Source of the DNA: Pseudolactococcus laudensis
GTDB taxonomy: Bacteria > Bacillota > Bacilli > Lactobacillales > Streptococcaceae
Length of the DNA stretch: 52,675 nucleotides
Assembly: GCF_013449735.1 (NCBI RefSeq)
Contig: NZ_JACBNY010000015.1
Coordinates: 1 to 52,675 of the forward strand
Direction of reading: 5' to 3'
Position numbers and translations under genes: made by a program. How positions within the stretch are numbered: the first letter of the stretch is position 1; each line of letters opens with the position of its first letter. Below the pieces are notes generated by a model. That model did not search any database and had not been told where the DNA came from. It saw nothing but the letters and a program-made list of their open reading frames with translations. Below, in pieces: positions 18,159 to 27,216 of this stretch.

Positions 18159-18457
18159 AACAATACCAAATTAGTAAGAATACCGTTGATTTTGTGCGAA
18201 ATCGATATTCTTTCTCAGAAACAATGACAAATTGGTAAAAAACCGTTGTTTTTGTGCGAAATCGGTATTCTTTCTCAGAAACAATGCTAAATTAGTAAGA
18301 AAACCGTTGATTTTGTGCGAAATCGGTATTCTTTCTCAGAAACAATGCTAAATTAGTAAGAAAATCGTTGTTTTTGTGCGAAATCGGTATTCTTTCTCAG
18401 AAACAATGCTAAATTGGTAAGAAAATCGTTGTTTTTGTGCGAAATCGGTATTCTTTC
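18159..18457. repeat. Five tandem 61-bp hairpin repeats
   Basis: Units start at 18159, 18220, 18280, 18341 and 18402; four are complete (61, 60, 61, 61 bases) and the last ends at 18457. Each has an imperfect stem: AAGAAWACCG pairs with CGRTATTCTT, and inner ATTT with GAAAT, around a small TGTGC loop. In unit 1 the outer stem has one wobble only. Units differ by a few substitutions. No ORF spans them and both hairpin and linker repeat, so this is not a CRISPR. They fill the spacer between the convergent genes pyrDA and pdhD. Confidence 0.9.
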
Positions 18458-18458
18458 G

Positions 18459-18515
18459 AAAATAAAACAAGGCTGAGGACTTTTGTCCCAGCCTTGTTTT
18501 ATTTTGTCTGAACTT
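18459..18515. terminator. Bidirectional terminator between pyrDA and pdhD
   Basis: A long stem, AAAATAAAACAAGGCTG with CAGCCTTGTTTTATTTT, encloses an inner GGAC/GTCC pair with a TTTT loop. A/T tracts on both sides make it work on either strand, ending the pdh operon on the minus strand and any readthrough from pyrDA on the plus strand. Confidence 0.9.
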
Positions 18516-18544
18516 TACGTTTCAGAGCTATTTTCTTCTATAGA

Positions 18545-19957
18545 TTAAATATGAATCGGCACACCATCAGCAAGCTCACTTGTGTCCATAATCGCTTCAC
18601 CAAGTGTTGGGTGAGGGTGAACAGTCATTGAAATGTCTTCTGTTGTCAGACCATTTTCAATTGCAAGCGCGAACTCACTAATCAAGTCACTGGCACCAGG
18701 ACCAGCGATTTGAGCGCCAATTACGACGCGTGTTGCTTTATCACTCAAAATTCGAATAAAGCCCTTTGTTGCATTCATCGTAATGGCACGACCATTGGCT
18801 GCAAATGGGAATTTGCTGACCATGAAGTCTAAGTTTTTCTCCTTAGCTGTATCAATGGTTTCACCCATTGTCGCCAATTCTGGATCACAGTAAGCAACTG
18901 CAGGAATTGAAATCGCACAGTTTCTCATGTCTTCGCCAGCAACGTTTGCTGCAGCGACTTTAGCTTCATAGCTAGCTTTGTGCGCAAGCATTGGGCCTTC
19001 AACGATATCACCGATAGCATAAATGTGCGGTACGCTTGTTTGTTGACGGTCATTGACAATGATTTGTCCGCGATCTGTCAATTTAACGTCAGTTGTATTC
19101 AAACCAAGTTCATCTGTATTTGGTTTTCTGCCGACTGAAACGAGACAGTAGTCTGCTTCAATTTCAACTTCTTTACCGTCAACTTCGTAAGTGACTTTTA
19201 CAGAGCTGTCATCTTGAACCGCTGCTTTAGCTTTAGCATTAGTAATGATTTCTACGCCTTTTTCTTTAAAGTCATCAACAACAAAGCTATACATTTCTTT
19301 GTCAAAACCATTTAAGATGTGTGGTAGGCCTTCTAGAATCGTGACTTTTGAGCCAAGGTTGGCATAAGCACCTGCTAACTCACTACCGATGACACCACCA
19401 CCGATAACAACAAGATGTTTGGGTACTTCAGGCAAGCTAAGTGCACCTGTTGAATTTACGACACGACCTTTAAATGCAAAGCCTGGGATTTCAATTGGTC
19501 GGCTACCTGTCGCAATGATACATTTTTCAAATTCCAAAAGATGGCTTTCATCTTCAGAAATGACATTCACCACTTGATTGTCATTGAACCGGGCTTCACC
19601 GCGGACAATATCAATTTTATGTTTTTTCAAAAGCATGGCAACACCACCTGTTAAGGTATTGACAACTTTCTCATTTTTCCATTTTTGTGTTGCTTCCCAG
19701 TCCAAAGTTGCGCCTTTAGACTGCACACCCATGATGCTATCCATTTGGTGGTTTTGACTATAATAAGCATGACCTGCATTGATCAACGCTTTAGATGGAA
19801 TACATCCGATATTGAGACAGACACCACCGATGGCATCACGTTCAATAATCGTTACTTTTTGACCCAATTCAGCAGCACGGATGGCTGCGACATAGCCGCC
19901 AGGTCCACTTCCGATAACGATTGTTTCAACACTTTTTGCTTGACTTCCTACAACCAT
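18545..19957 (-). CDS. pdhD: Dihydrolipoyl dehydrogenase, E3 of pyruvate dehydrogenase
   Basis: A 470-residue flavoprotein that reoxidises dihydrolipoamide. FAD motif VIGSGPGGYVAAIRAAELG, redox disulfide GGVCLNIGCIPSK, NAD motif VVIGGGVIGSELAGAYANLG, FAD motif YAIGDIVEGPMLAHKA, and the C-terminal catalytic HPHPTLGEA are present. There is no N-terminal lipoyl domain. It starts four bases after the pdhC stop and is last in the operon, followed by a strong terminator. Confidence 0.95.
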   Translation of the reverse strand: MVVGSQAKSVETIVIGSGPGGYVAAIRAAELGQKVTIIERDAIGGVCLNIGCIPSKALINAGHAYYSQNHQMDSIMGVQSKGATLDWEATQKWKNEKVVNTLTGGVAMLLKKHKIDIVRGEARFNDNQVVNVISEDESHLLEFEKCIIATGSRPIEIPGFAFKGRVVNSTGALSLPEVPKHLVVIGGGVIGSELAGAYANLGSKVTILEGLPHILNGFDKEMYSFVVDDFKEKGVEIITNAKAKAAVQDDSSVKVTYEVDGKEVEIEADYCLVSVGRKPNTDELGLNTTDVKLTDRGQIIVNDRQQTSVPHIYAIGDIVEGPMLAHKASYEAKVAAANVAGEDMRNCAISIPAVAYCDPELATMGETIDTAKEKNLDFMVSKFPFAANGRAITMNATKGFIRILSDKATRVVIGAQIAGPGASDLISEFALAIENGLTTEDISMTVHPHPTLGEAIMDTSELADGVPIHI

Positions 19958-19961
19958 TACA

Positions 19962-21290
19962 TTAAACCTCCATCAGCATATATGCTGGATCATTAAGCAT
20001 TTTTTTCAAGTCATTCATGGCGCTTTGTGCCAACATACCATCAATGAGACGGTGGTCGAATGACAATGATAATTTCATCATGTTACCAACGACGATTTCG
20101 CCTTCTTCATTGACGATTGGCTCTTTGGCAATGGTGCCCAAGCCTAGGATTGCTGCTTCATTGACATTGATAATAGGGGTAAACCAGTTACCTCTTGCAC
20201 TACCGATGTTTGAAATCGTAATCGTTGAACCCGAAGCCACGTCTGGTGTTAATTTACCATCGCGCGCACGGACTGCCAAATCAGCGATTTCTTTAGCGAT
20301 CGCAAGGATTGATTTTTGATCCGCATTTTTAACAACTGGTACAAATAAACCGTTTGGTGTATCAACTGCAATCCCAACATGGATGCCTTCTGGGTAAACG
20401 ATTTCTGATTTTGCCATGTCAACATGCGCATTCAAATCAGGGAAACGTTTCACCAATGATGCCAAAGCTTTGGCAACATAGGCCATGTAAGTCAATTTAA
20501 CATCTTGTTGCAAAGCCACATCTTTAAATGTCGCACGGTGTGCCATCAATTTAGACACTTCAACTTGCTCAAACAAGGTTACGTGTGGCACATTTTGTTT
20601 TTGACTTGTCATGTTACGCGCAATCGCTTTTCTGATTGGCGTCATTGGCACGCGACCTGCTTTTTCAGCTGGTGCGCTGGCTGGCGCTGCAGGTGCCGCA
20701 ACCGCTGCTGATTCAGCAAGAGGTGCTACTTCAGCTTCGGCTGGCGCAACAGGTGCACCAGTACGGTTCAAGGCATTCTTCACATCATCTAAAGTCAAGT
20801 TACCGTGACGACCTGTTGCCGCAACGGTAGTCAAATCAATGTTATTTTGACGTGCAAAACGACGAACTGTTAGCATGGCACGGACTTTACCAGCAATGAC
20901 TGGTGCTGTTTTGCCTTCAACTGGCGCTGCTGCTTCTTGCTCAACTGCTTCGTTGATTGCCGCAATTGGTGCAGGTACAGCTGGTGCTGCTTCTGCTACG
21001 GGTTCGCTTGCTGCTGGTGCCGGTGCTGCATCCCCTGCAGCAGAACCTGAGCCATCGCCATCAAATTCGATCAACGGTGCGCCAACTTCAACGACTGTCC
21101 CCGCTTCAACAAACAATTTTGTAATTTTACCACTGTAGGGTGATAAAATTTCTTGTAGCAATTTATCATTTTGAATTTCTGCTATGGCATCATCTACCTT
21201 AATCGTATCGCCAACTTTGACTAACCAGCTAGCAATCTCCCCTTCGTGCATGCCCTCGCCAACGTCTGGCATCCGAAAAATTTCTGTCAT
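19962..21290 (-). CDS. pdhC: Dihydrolipoamide acetyltransferase, E2 of pyruvate dehydrogenase
   Basis: A 442-residue E2 with one N-terminal lipoyl domain (lipoyl Lys in EIQNDKLLQEI, where DKL replaces the commoner DKA), an Ala/Pro-rich linker, a peripheral-subunit-binding domain (VRRFARQNNIDLTTVAATGRHG), a second Ala/Pro linker, and the catalytic domain with SFDHRLIDGMLAQ. It transfers the acetyl group to CoA and forms the core of the complex. Its SD (GGAGTAGTAAA) follows a roughly 500-base array of palindromic repeats after pdhB, which may lower or modulate its expression relative to pdhAB. Confidence 0.95.
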   Translation of the reverse strand: MTEIFRMPDVGEGMHEGEIASWLVKVGDTIKVDDAIAEIQNDKLLQEILSPYSGKITKLFVEAGTVVEVGAPLIEFDGDGSGSAAGDAAPAPAASEPVAEAAPAVPAPIAAINEAVEQEAAAPVEGKTAPVIAGKVRAMLTVRRFARQNNIDLTTVAATGRHGNLTLDDVKNALNRTGAPVAPAEAEVAPLAESAAVAAPAAPASAPAEKAGRVPMTPIRKAIARNMTSQKQNVPHVTLFEQVEVSKLMAHRATFKDVALQQDVKLTYMAYVAKALASLVKRFPDLNAHVDMAKSEIVYPEGIHVGIAVDTPNGLFVPVVKNADQKSILAIAKEIADLAVRARDGKLTPDVASGSTITISNIGSARGNWFTPIINVNEAAILGLGTIAKEPIVNEEGEIVVGNMMKLSLSFDHRLIDGMLAQSAMNDLKKMLNDPAYMLMEV

Positions 21291-21303
21291 TTTACTACTC
21301 CCT

Positions 21304-21787
21304 CTAATCTAGTTTATAAACCGCAATACCTAGTGAAAAAGATCAATCACAGAACCGGCGTAAACGCCGAACCATGTGATTGCCTATTTTCATACGGCGC
21401 CAAGCGCAGTTTAACACCTTTTTTCTAATCTAGTTTATAAACCGCAACGCCTAGTGAAAAAGATCAATCACAGAACCGCCCTAAACGCCGAACCATGTGA
21501 TTGCCTATTTTCATACGGCGCTAAGCGCGGTTTAACACCTTTTTTCTAATCTAGTTTATAAACCGCAACGCCTAGTGAAAAAGATCAATCACAGAACCGC
21601 CCTAAACGCCGAACCATGTGATTGCCTATTTTCATACGGCGCTAAACGCGGTTTAACACCTTTTTTCTAATCTAGTTTATAAACCGCAACGCCTAGTGAA
21701 AAAGATCAATTACAGAACCGCCCTAAACGCCGACCCATGTGATTGCCTATTTTCATACGGCGCTAAACGCGGTTTAACACCTTTTTT
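21304..21787. repeat. Four tandem 121-bp palindromic repeats inside the pdh operon
   Basis: Units start at 21304, 21425, 21546 and 21667, each exactly 121 bases. Each folds as nested inverted repeats: AAACCGC with GCGGTTT outside, CAATCACA with TGTGATTG inside. In copy 1 a central CGGCGTAAACGCCG is a perfect inverted repeat; copies 2-4 have CCGCCCTAAACGCCG, where it is degraded. Copies 2-4 are nearly identical, so copy 1 is the divergent one. The array fills the gap between the pdhB stop and pdhC start and contains no credible ORF. Confidence 0.92.
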
Positions 21788-21789
21788 CT

Positions 21790-22770
21790 TTACTCGTAAG
21801 ATAAAACATTTTTAACTGAGTTAATCACGTCATCAACTTGTGGCAACCAGTCATTTTCAGCTGCACCGAAAGGATAAACACTATCTGGTGCTGAAACGCG
21901 ACCGATTGGCGCTTCCAAGCTCATGATGAAACGCTCAGAAATTTCTGCCATGACAGCACTGCCAATTCCCGCTTGACGTTGTGCTTCCTGCGCCACAACA
22001 ACACGGCCAGTCTTCTCAACTGATTTGCCGATCGTCTCGATATCCAACGGGCTTACTGTCCGCAAGTCGATAACTTCCGCATTGATGCCTTCTTTTTCAA
22101 GCATTTCTGCTGCTTTCAAACAAACCGGTACCAAACCACCATAGGTAATAATGGAGATGTCTTCACCTGCTTTAGCAACTGCTGCTTTATCTAAAGGCGT
22201 TGTGTAGTAGCCCTCTGGCACTTCGCCTTTGATTGAACGATAAAGTTTGAGGTTTTCTAGGTAAACGACTGGGTCATTGGATTCAATCGCTGATAGCAAG
22301 AGACCTTTAGCATCTGCCGGGTTACTTGGCATGACAACACGCAATCCTGGCGTTTGAGCCATCAAGCCTTCCAAGTTATCCGCGTGCATTTCTGGCGTGT
22401 GTGTTCCACCACCATAAGGCGCACGGACAACAATTGGAAACTCACGAGTACCGTGGAAACGGAAACGATTTCGTGCCATTTGACCTGAAAGTGAATCCAT
22501 GACTTCAAAGATGAAACCGAAGAATTGGATTTCCATAATTGGGCGGAAGTTTTGTGTTGTCAAACCAATAGCCAAACCTCCGATGGCACTTTCAGCCAAG
22601 GGTGTATCAAAGACGCGTTCGTCTCCATACTTTTGGTTTAAACCATCTGTTGCTCGGAAAACACCACCATTTTTACCGACATCTTCGCCAAAAATGAGGA
22701 CATTTTCATCTTTTTCAAGTGCTAAATCTAATGCTTCTGTAATCGCTGCGATATAAGTTTTGACTGCCAT
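21790..22770 (-). CDS. pdhB: Pyruvate dehydrogenase E1 component, beta subunit
   Basis: A 326-residue transketolase-fold subunit: [53 protein letters not shown] and the C-terminal [15 protein letters not shown] are E1-beta landmarks. With PdhA it decarboxylates pyruvate on thiamine diphosphate. The ATG directly follows the pdhA stop (TAAATG). The next gene, pdhC, is separated by the 121-bp repeats. Confidence 0.95.
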   Translation of the reverse strand: MAVKTYIAAITEALDLALEKDENVLIFGEDVGKNGGVFRATDGLNQKYGDERVFDTPLAESAIGGLAIGLTTQNFRPIMEIQFFGFIFEVMDSLSGQMARNRFRFHGTREFPIVVRAPYGGGTHTPEMHADNLEGLMAQTPGLRVVMPSNPADAKGLLLSAIESNDPVVYLENLKLYRSIKGEVPEGYYTTPLDKAAVAKAGEDISIITYGGLVPVCLKAAEMLEKEGINAEVIDLRTVSPLDIETIGKSVEKTGRVVVAQEAQRQAGIGSAVMAEISERFIMSLEAPIGRVSAPDSVYPFGAAENDWLPQVDDVINSVKNVLSYE

Positions 22771-23883
22771 TTATTTGCCCGCCTCTCTGAATTTTTCGAT
22801 TTGTTCTGCTTGTACAAAACCTGGTTGCTCAAATGTAGTTTCGATAAATTCTGACACTTTTTGTTTTTGAACATTATCAGCTTTTTTCACAGCGTCGTCG
22901 ATTTCTGCATTCACTTCTTCTTTGTACTCTGACTCAATCGCTTCGTTCCAGAGATTTTTGTTTTCTAGGAAGATACGCATGCGGATGAGTGGCTCAAGTT
23001 TTTGCCATTCTTCGATAGATTCTTTTGTCCGATAACGTAAAGGATCGTCACCACTCATTGAATGTGGTTCAAGACGGTCAGTCATCGTTTCAATAAGAAC
23101 AGGACCATTTCCAGCTACTGTCCATTCACGCGCTTTTTTAGCCGCGAGGTAACAAGCAATGGCATCCATCCCGTCAACGACGATACTTGGAATCCCTGCA
23201 CCCCAACCTTTAGAGGCTAAGTGTGTTGCTGCTGTTTGAACTTTACGTGGTGTTGAAATGGCATAGCCATTATTTTGGATGATAAAGACTGCATTTGCTT
23301 TAAAAGCACCCGCAATATTCATCCCTTCATAGGTGTCACCTTGTGATGAACCACCATCACCTGTATAAGTGTAGGCACAAGCATCCAGTTGACGTTTTTT
23401 CATGCCAAGACCGATACCTGCTGCTTCAACGAATTGTGCACCAATGATGATTTGTGGGAACCAAGTGTTGATCCCTTCCATCAAGTTACCTTCGTGATGC
23501 CCACGGCTCCAGAGAAAGGCTTTATAGATTGGAAAACCTTTGTGGATCATTTGGGGAATATCACGGTAACCTGGCATCAAGTAATCGGCATCGTTAAAGG
23601 CGAAACTTGTCGCTGTTTGACTGGCTTCTTGACCACGTGTAGGTGCCACAAAACCAAGTCGACCTTGTTTGGCTAACTTGACACTACGTTCATTGAGGAC
23701 CAATTGTTTGATCATGCGTTTCATGAGTTCAACCAATTTGTCATCTGATAATTCAGCTGCTTCAAATCCAGCTTCGTCGATGATATTTCCGTCTTTATCC
23801 AAGACGCTTAATTCTTTAAAGCTATCATCTTGTACTTGCAATTGTTGTTCGAAATTTAAAATTTCTAATGCTTGACTCGTCAT
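22771..23883 (-). CDS. pdhA: Pyruvate dehydrogenase E1 component, alpha subunit
   Basis: A 370-residue E1-alpha. The thiamine diphosphate motif GDGGSSQGDTYEGMNIAGAF ends in QNNGYAIST. The conserved phosphorylation-loop-like MTDRLEPHSMSGDDPLRYR is also visible. ATG 23883 is chosen because AGGAGG lies seven bases upstream, giving MTSQALEILNF; a longer in-frame extension lacks an SD and overlaps lplA. It follows lplA by 40 bases in the same operon. Confidence 0.95.
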   Translation of the reverse strand: MTSQALEILNFEQQLQVQDDSFKELSVLDKDGNIIDEAGFEAAELSDDKLVELMKRMIKQLVLNERSVKLAKQGRLGFVAPTRGQEASQTATSFAFNDADYLMPGYRDIPQMIHKGFPIYKAFLWSRGHHEGNLMEGINTWFPQIIIGAQFVEAAGIGLGMKKRQLDACAYTYTGDGGSSQGDTYEGMNIAGAFKANAVFIIQNNGYAISTPRKVQTAATHLASKGWGAGIPSIVVDGMDAIACYLAAKKAREWTVAGNGPVLIETMTDRLEPHSMSGDDPLRYRTKESIEEWQKLEPLIRMRIFLENKNLWNEAIESEYKEEVNAEIDDAVKKADNVQKQKVSEFIETTFEQPGFVQAEQIEKFREAGK

Positions 23884-23923
23884 TCTTTGCCTCCTATAAT
23901 ATAGTACTTGCGTGTTGTAGCTA

Positions 23924-24907
23924 TCAGTCGTTGATGAGTGACAGCACTTCGTCATTTGAAATCGTACCGAAATATTTTTTATCTTGATTTTGAACCAAAA
24001 TATCTCGAATGGTTGCTTCTTCAAATGGCACACCGATGAGTTGTGGGATCAATCTCTCGATATCTTCCACACCCAAGAAATCACCACCAAAGTGAATATC
24101 TTGAATGATCCCTTGGACAATGTCTGCTTTAATGTCTAAGATACCACCTGCAAATTTTTCATGTGCATGGTAGTTAAAAGCAGGACTTTCACCGTAGTTC
24201 CATTCCCAAGTTGAGAATTTTTCTTTTTCTAGCGTTTTGATTTCGTTTAATTGTGTTTCAGTTAATTGAATCGGTTGGTCTTGACCATTGCGGCTCAATT
24301 CATCTGTCAATGCTGCTTGAAAATCTTCTAATGTTAAGTCTGGCGCGTATTGTTTGATACTGCCGACACGACTTCTAACACTTTTAACAGCTTTCGAGAT
24401 GAATTTTTCATCGCTCACGTTCAAGACACGCACCATGGTTTCAACATCCACATCAAACATGAGTGTGCCATGATGCATTAAGTAACCGTCTTGATAACGT
24501 TGCGCATTGCCGCTGATTTTTTTACCGTCTAAGACCAAGTCGTTACGACCGGTAATCTCGACTGGAATGCCTAATTTGTGAAGGGCATCTACAACCGGTT
24601 GGACGAAAACTTTCCAATCCACATCTTCTGGCCGTGCAACCGGAATGATAAAGGTGAAATTTAAATTCCCCAAATCATGGTAAACAGCACCTCCGCCTGT
24701 AACACGGCGGATGACTTCAATGTCTTTTTCTTTGACAACGGCTTCGTTGACTTCTTCATAGGTATTTTGATGTTTACCAACGATGACTGCATTGTTATTT
24801 TGCCATAAAGTAAAAACAGGCGACTCAGGTTTTAAATGAGTCAGCAACCATTCATCCATTGCAATGTTAAATGGTGCAGTCCTGTTTTTATTTACAAAAT
24901 ATCGCAT
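23924..24907 (-). CDS. lplA: Lipoate-protein ligase
   Basis: A 327-residue LplA/LplJ-type ligase attaching scavenged lipoate to E2 lipoyl domains. RRVTGGGAVYHDLGNLNF is the lipoate-binding signature, and GRNDLVLDGKKISGNAQR with HHGTLMFDVD are family motifs. GGGGGAT precedes the ATG. Being first in the pdh operon, it supplies the cofactor for the complex encoded downstream. The symbol lplA is used generically; the lplJ or lpl name may apply. Confidence 0.92.
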   Translation of the reverse strand: MRYFVNKNRTAPFNIAMDEWLLTHLKPESPVFTLWQNNNAVIVGKHQNTYEEVNEAVVKEKDIEVIRRVTGGGAVYHDLGNLNFTFIIPVARPEDVDWKVFVQPVVDALHKLGIPVEITGRNDLVLDGKKISGNAQRYQDGYLMHHGTLMFDVDVETMVRVLNVSDEKFISKAVKSVRSRVGSIKQYAPDLTLEDFQAALTDELSRNGQDQPIQLTETQLNEIKTLEKEKFSTWEWNYGESPAFNYHAHEKFAGGILDIKADIVQGIIQDIHFGGDFLGVEDIERLIPQLIGVPFEEATIRDILVQNQDKKYFGTISNDEVLSLIND

Positions 24908-25028
24908 TAACTAATCCCCCTAATTATTTTGACTTCAAATACATTTGCAGAGCATCTGTCATCTTCTCTTGTATGAGTTAATAACTTCGCTCTATCGGAG
25001 CTTTTCAGCATGATACCAAATGATGATT

Positions 25029-25042
25029 TGAAATCGCTTTCC
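25029..25042. promoter_or_regulatory. Candidate CcpA (cre) site upstream of the lplA-pdh operon
   Basis: TGAAATCGCTTTCC matches the cre consensus (TGWAANCGNTNWCA) except for its last base. It lies about 122 bases before the lplA start in the divergent spacer to the alpha/beta hydrolase, so either gene could be controlled. Confidence 0.5.
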
Positions 25043-25112
25043 ATGTTCTATTATTCAATGTTTTCATTAATTTTTCAACTAATTTGACTGGAAATTAATC
25101 AACCTTTTTGTT

Positions 25113-25118
25113 TATAAT
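25113..25118 (+). promoter_or_regulatory. Candidate -10 of the alpha/beta hydrolase gene
   Basis: A TATAAT lies 34 bases before the TTG start. A TTGACT at 25084 is too far upstream to be its -35, so the -35 is unclear. Confidence 0.4.
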
Positions 25119-25151
25119 GGATATACGACTAAATATAAGGCGGAAATCGAA

Positions 25152-25937
25152 TTGAATTTTAAGACAAGTGATGGTGTAACCCTAGAGTTTTCAAGCGTTG
25201 GCGAGGGGATACCGATTATTTTTATCGCGGGTTATTCTGGGCATGAATACAGTTGGTCTGCGCAAACGGATTTTTTGAGTCAGAGTGGTTTTAGATGTCT
25301 TCATCTTGATAAACGAGGGCACGGCAAAAATGCCGATGTGATTTCTGGTCTGCGGATTAGTCGCCAAGCAAAAGATATCAAAGAAATGGTTGACTTACTT
25401 GGACTTGAAAGTTACCATATCATCAGCCACTCCATGGGGTGTGGGGTTGCTTTTGAGTACATTAGTTTATTTGGTGACCGTGACGTCAAGAGCGTAACTT
25501 TTATAGATAGCAGCCCGAAACCGATTAATACACCTGACTGGCACCTTGGTATGTATGGCTTGACTTGGCAGACGATTACTGAGGCCAATACGACTTTGGC
25601 GAGTCTCTCATTGATTAAAAAGAAAATCGATACAGATTTATTGCGCAAGATGATGCGAGGCAATCAAGTTTTTAAATTTGAGCAAACCGAGCCTTTATTG
25701 CTTGACCTACTAACTAAGGATTACCGAGACGTGCTCAAGCAAACCACACGCCCGATTTTATTTATTTCAGGCGAGCTATCGCCACTTTTCCCAACGCAAT
25801 TAACGACCTATTATGTTGAGACCGCCCAACACGCGCAAAGCTTTCTAGCTAAAGGTGCAGGCCACTTACCTTACGCTGAAAGCCCCGATGAAACGAATCA
25901 CGTCCTCTTGAGTTTCTTACAGGAAAATGGTTGCTGA
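25152..25937 (+). CDS. Alpha/beta hydrolase
   Basis: A 261-residue single-domain hydrolase. IPIIFIAGYSGHEYSW carries the oxyanion-hole region, LHLDKRGHGKN follows the second strand, the nucleophile elbow is ISHSMGCG (Ser), and the His is in GAGHLPYAES. The usual acid after strand 6 would fall in FISGELSPLFP, where Glu or Ser occupy the place of the common Asp, so the acid is uncertain. The start is a TTG at 25152 behind AAGGCGG. Esterase- or lactonase-like; no substrate can be assigned. It stands alone, divergent from the lpl-pdh operon. Confidence 0.8.
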   Translation: MNFKTSDGVTLEFSSVGEGIPIIFIAGYSGHEYSWSAQTDFLSQSGFRCLHLDKRGHGKNADVISGLRISRQAKDIKEMVDLLGLESYHIISHSMGCGVAFEYISLFGDRDVKSVTFIDSSPKPINTPDWHLGMYGLTWQTITEANTTLASLSLIKKKIDTDLLRKMMRGNQVFKFEQTEPLLLDLLTKDYRDVLKQTTRPILFISGELSPLFPTQLTTYYVETAQHAQSFLAKGAGHLPYAESPDETNHVLLSFLQENGC

Positions 25938-26185
25938 TGATTTTTAAGGTTTGTTAACATACAAAAAACAGCCATAAAAACATGACTATTTTGAAAGTAT
26001 TACAAATGATTTAAAAGTCTACTGAACTATAACCATCTTCTATTCATCCCTCTAGGATTAATCTTGTAAAATTATAGTATAATTGACTTGCAGGCAATTA
26101 TTTTCGTGTGTTCGCAATCAAAAGTTAACGTTTCTTTTCATCACAGTTTCAGTGCTCCCCAGCTACTTGATTGACTGTTTTGAAT
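25938..26185. other. Non-coding spacer
   Basis: An AT-rich convergent spacer of about 250 bases between the hydrolase and the small ORF. A TATAAT-like box near 26078 is the only element seen; no clear terminator or gene was found. Confidence 0.5.
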
Positions 26186-26326
26186 TTAAGTGATGAGGTG
26201 TCTAGATGACATCATTGACTTGACAATAACTTTGGATTGTTTGACCACTTTGATAATCGCTTGTTTTTTTGCGCCTTCAAATCCGTCATAAACAATCCTT
26301 TCATTTTTTTCAATTGTCAACATCAT
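26186..26326 (-). CDS. Small hypothetical protein (46 aa) at the end of the aga cluster
   Basis: A 46-codon ORF with a good SD (AAGGA, about eight bases before ATGATG) begins 25 bases after the aldolase stop, so it is probably the last gene of the cluster. The peptide (MMLTIEKNERIVYDGF...) is lysine-rich and basic with no membrane segment or cysteine. I do not recognise it. Coding is supported by the SD and tight spacing only. Confidence 0.45.
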   Translation of the reverse strand: MMLTIEKNERIVYDGFEGAKKQAIIKVVKQSKVIVKSMMSSRHLIT

Positions 26327-26351
26327 CGTTGTCTTCCTTTCATCACATGGT

Positions 26352-27197
26352 TTAAGCCTTGTTATCACTGCCCACAACTTTAATTTTAGCTGCGACCAAA
26401 TCACAAACCTCTTTCATACCAGCTTGACCGTATTTCTTAGGGTCAATGACCTTATCATCAGTCAGGTTAGCCCGAGCACCTTTCGTATAGGCAATGCGTA
26501 AGTCTGTCGCATAATTGACTTTACAAATCCCCCGCTTAATTGCTTCCCTAACTTGTTCATCTGGTACACCAGACGTACCGTGTAAAACAAGCGGAATTGA
26601 AACAACCTGACGAATTTCGCTAAGACGTGCCATATCAATCTTTGGTTCACCTTTATAGATGCCATGAATCGTACCAACTGCAATAGCCAGAAAATCTACA
26701 TCTGTTTGTGCCACAAATTCTTTCGCCTCAGCAGGTTCAGTATAAGGATTATTCGTACCACCATCTAGCTTATCTTCTTTACCGCCAACTTTGCCAAGTT
26801 CTGCTTCAACCGGAATATCATTTGGATGACAAGCATCAACAACACGTCGACTAACTGCTACATTTTCATCAAATGGCAGATGACTACCATCAATCATAAT
26901 AGAAGTATAACCTGCATGCAGTGCTTGCATGGCAAGCTCAAAACTTGAGCCATGGTCTAAATGAATCGCAACTGGTACTTTTGCCTTATCCGCAATCGCT
27001 TTCTCATTGGCAAAATACAATTCCAAAGTCGCATATTCAACCGTTCCCGGTGTCGTCTGCAAGATAATTGGCGACTTCAAACTCTCAGCCGCCTTTACAG
27101 CTGCCATCGCCATTTCCATATTCTCAATATTAAAAGCACCAACTGCATAATTCCCCGCTTGAGCCTTCAGAATCATTTCTTTACTCGTTACTAACAT
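26352..27197 (-). CDS. gatY: Class II tagatose-1,6-bisphosphate (fructose-bisphosphate) aldolase
   Basis: A 281-residue zinc aldolase cleaving ketose bisphosphate to DHAP and glyceraldehyde-3-phosphate. The zinc ligands lie in VAIHLDHGSS, AVGTIHGIYKG and LVLHGTSGVPD. The GatY/KbaY-type N-terminus (MLVTSKEMILKAQAGNYAVGAFNIENMEM) and cluster context favour tagatose bisphosphate over fructose bisphosphate; the sequence alone cannot separate them. GGAG precedes the ATG, and the gene follows the sugar-phosphate kinase by 19 bases. It is the last enzyme of the GalNAc route. Confidence 0.85.
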   Translation of the reverse strand: MLVTSKEMILKAQAGNYAVGAFNIENMEMAMAAVKAAESLKSPIILQTTPGTVEYATLELYFANEKAIADKAKVPVAIHLDHGSSFELAMQALHAGYTSIMIDGSHLPFDENVAVSRRVVDACHPNDIPVEAELGKVGGKEDKLDGGTNNPYTEPAEAKEFVAQTDVDFLAIAVGTIHGIYKGEPKIDMARLSEIRQVVSIPLVLHGTSGVPDEQVREAIKRGICKVNYATDLRIAYTKGARANLTDDKVIDPKKYGQAGMKEVCDLVAAKIKVVGSDNKA

Positions 27198-27216
27198 GCC
27201 CTATTCTCCTTTTTTA

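Noticed and set aside
18159-18457. CRISPR array
   Set aside because: The whole 61-bp unit repeats, linker included; there are no unique spacers and no cas genes.
21304-21787. Series of terminators from the repeated CACCTTTTTT ends
   Set aside because: The T-run reads on the plus strand, opposite to pdh transcription, and intact pdhCD genes follow downstream.
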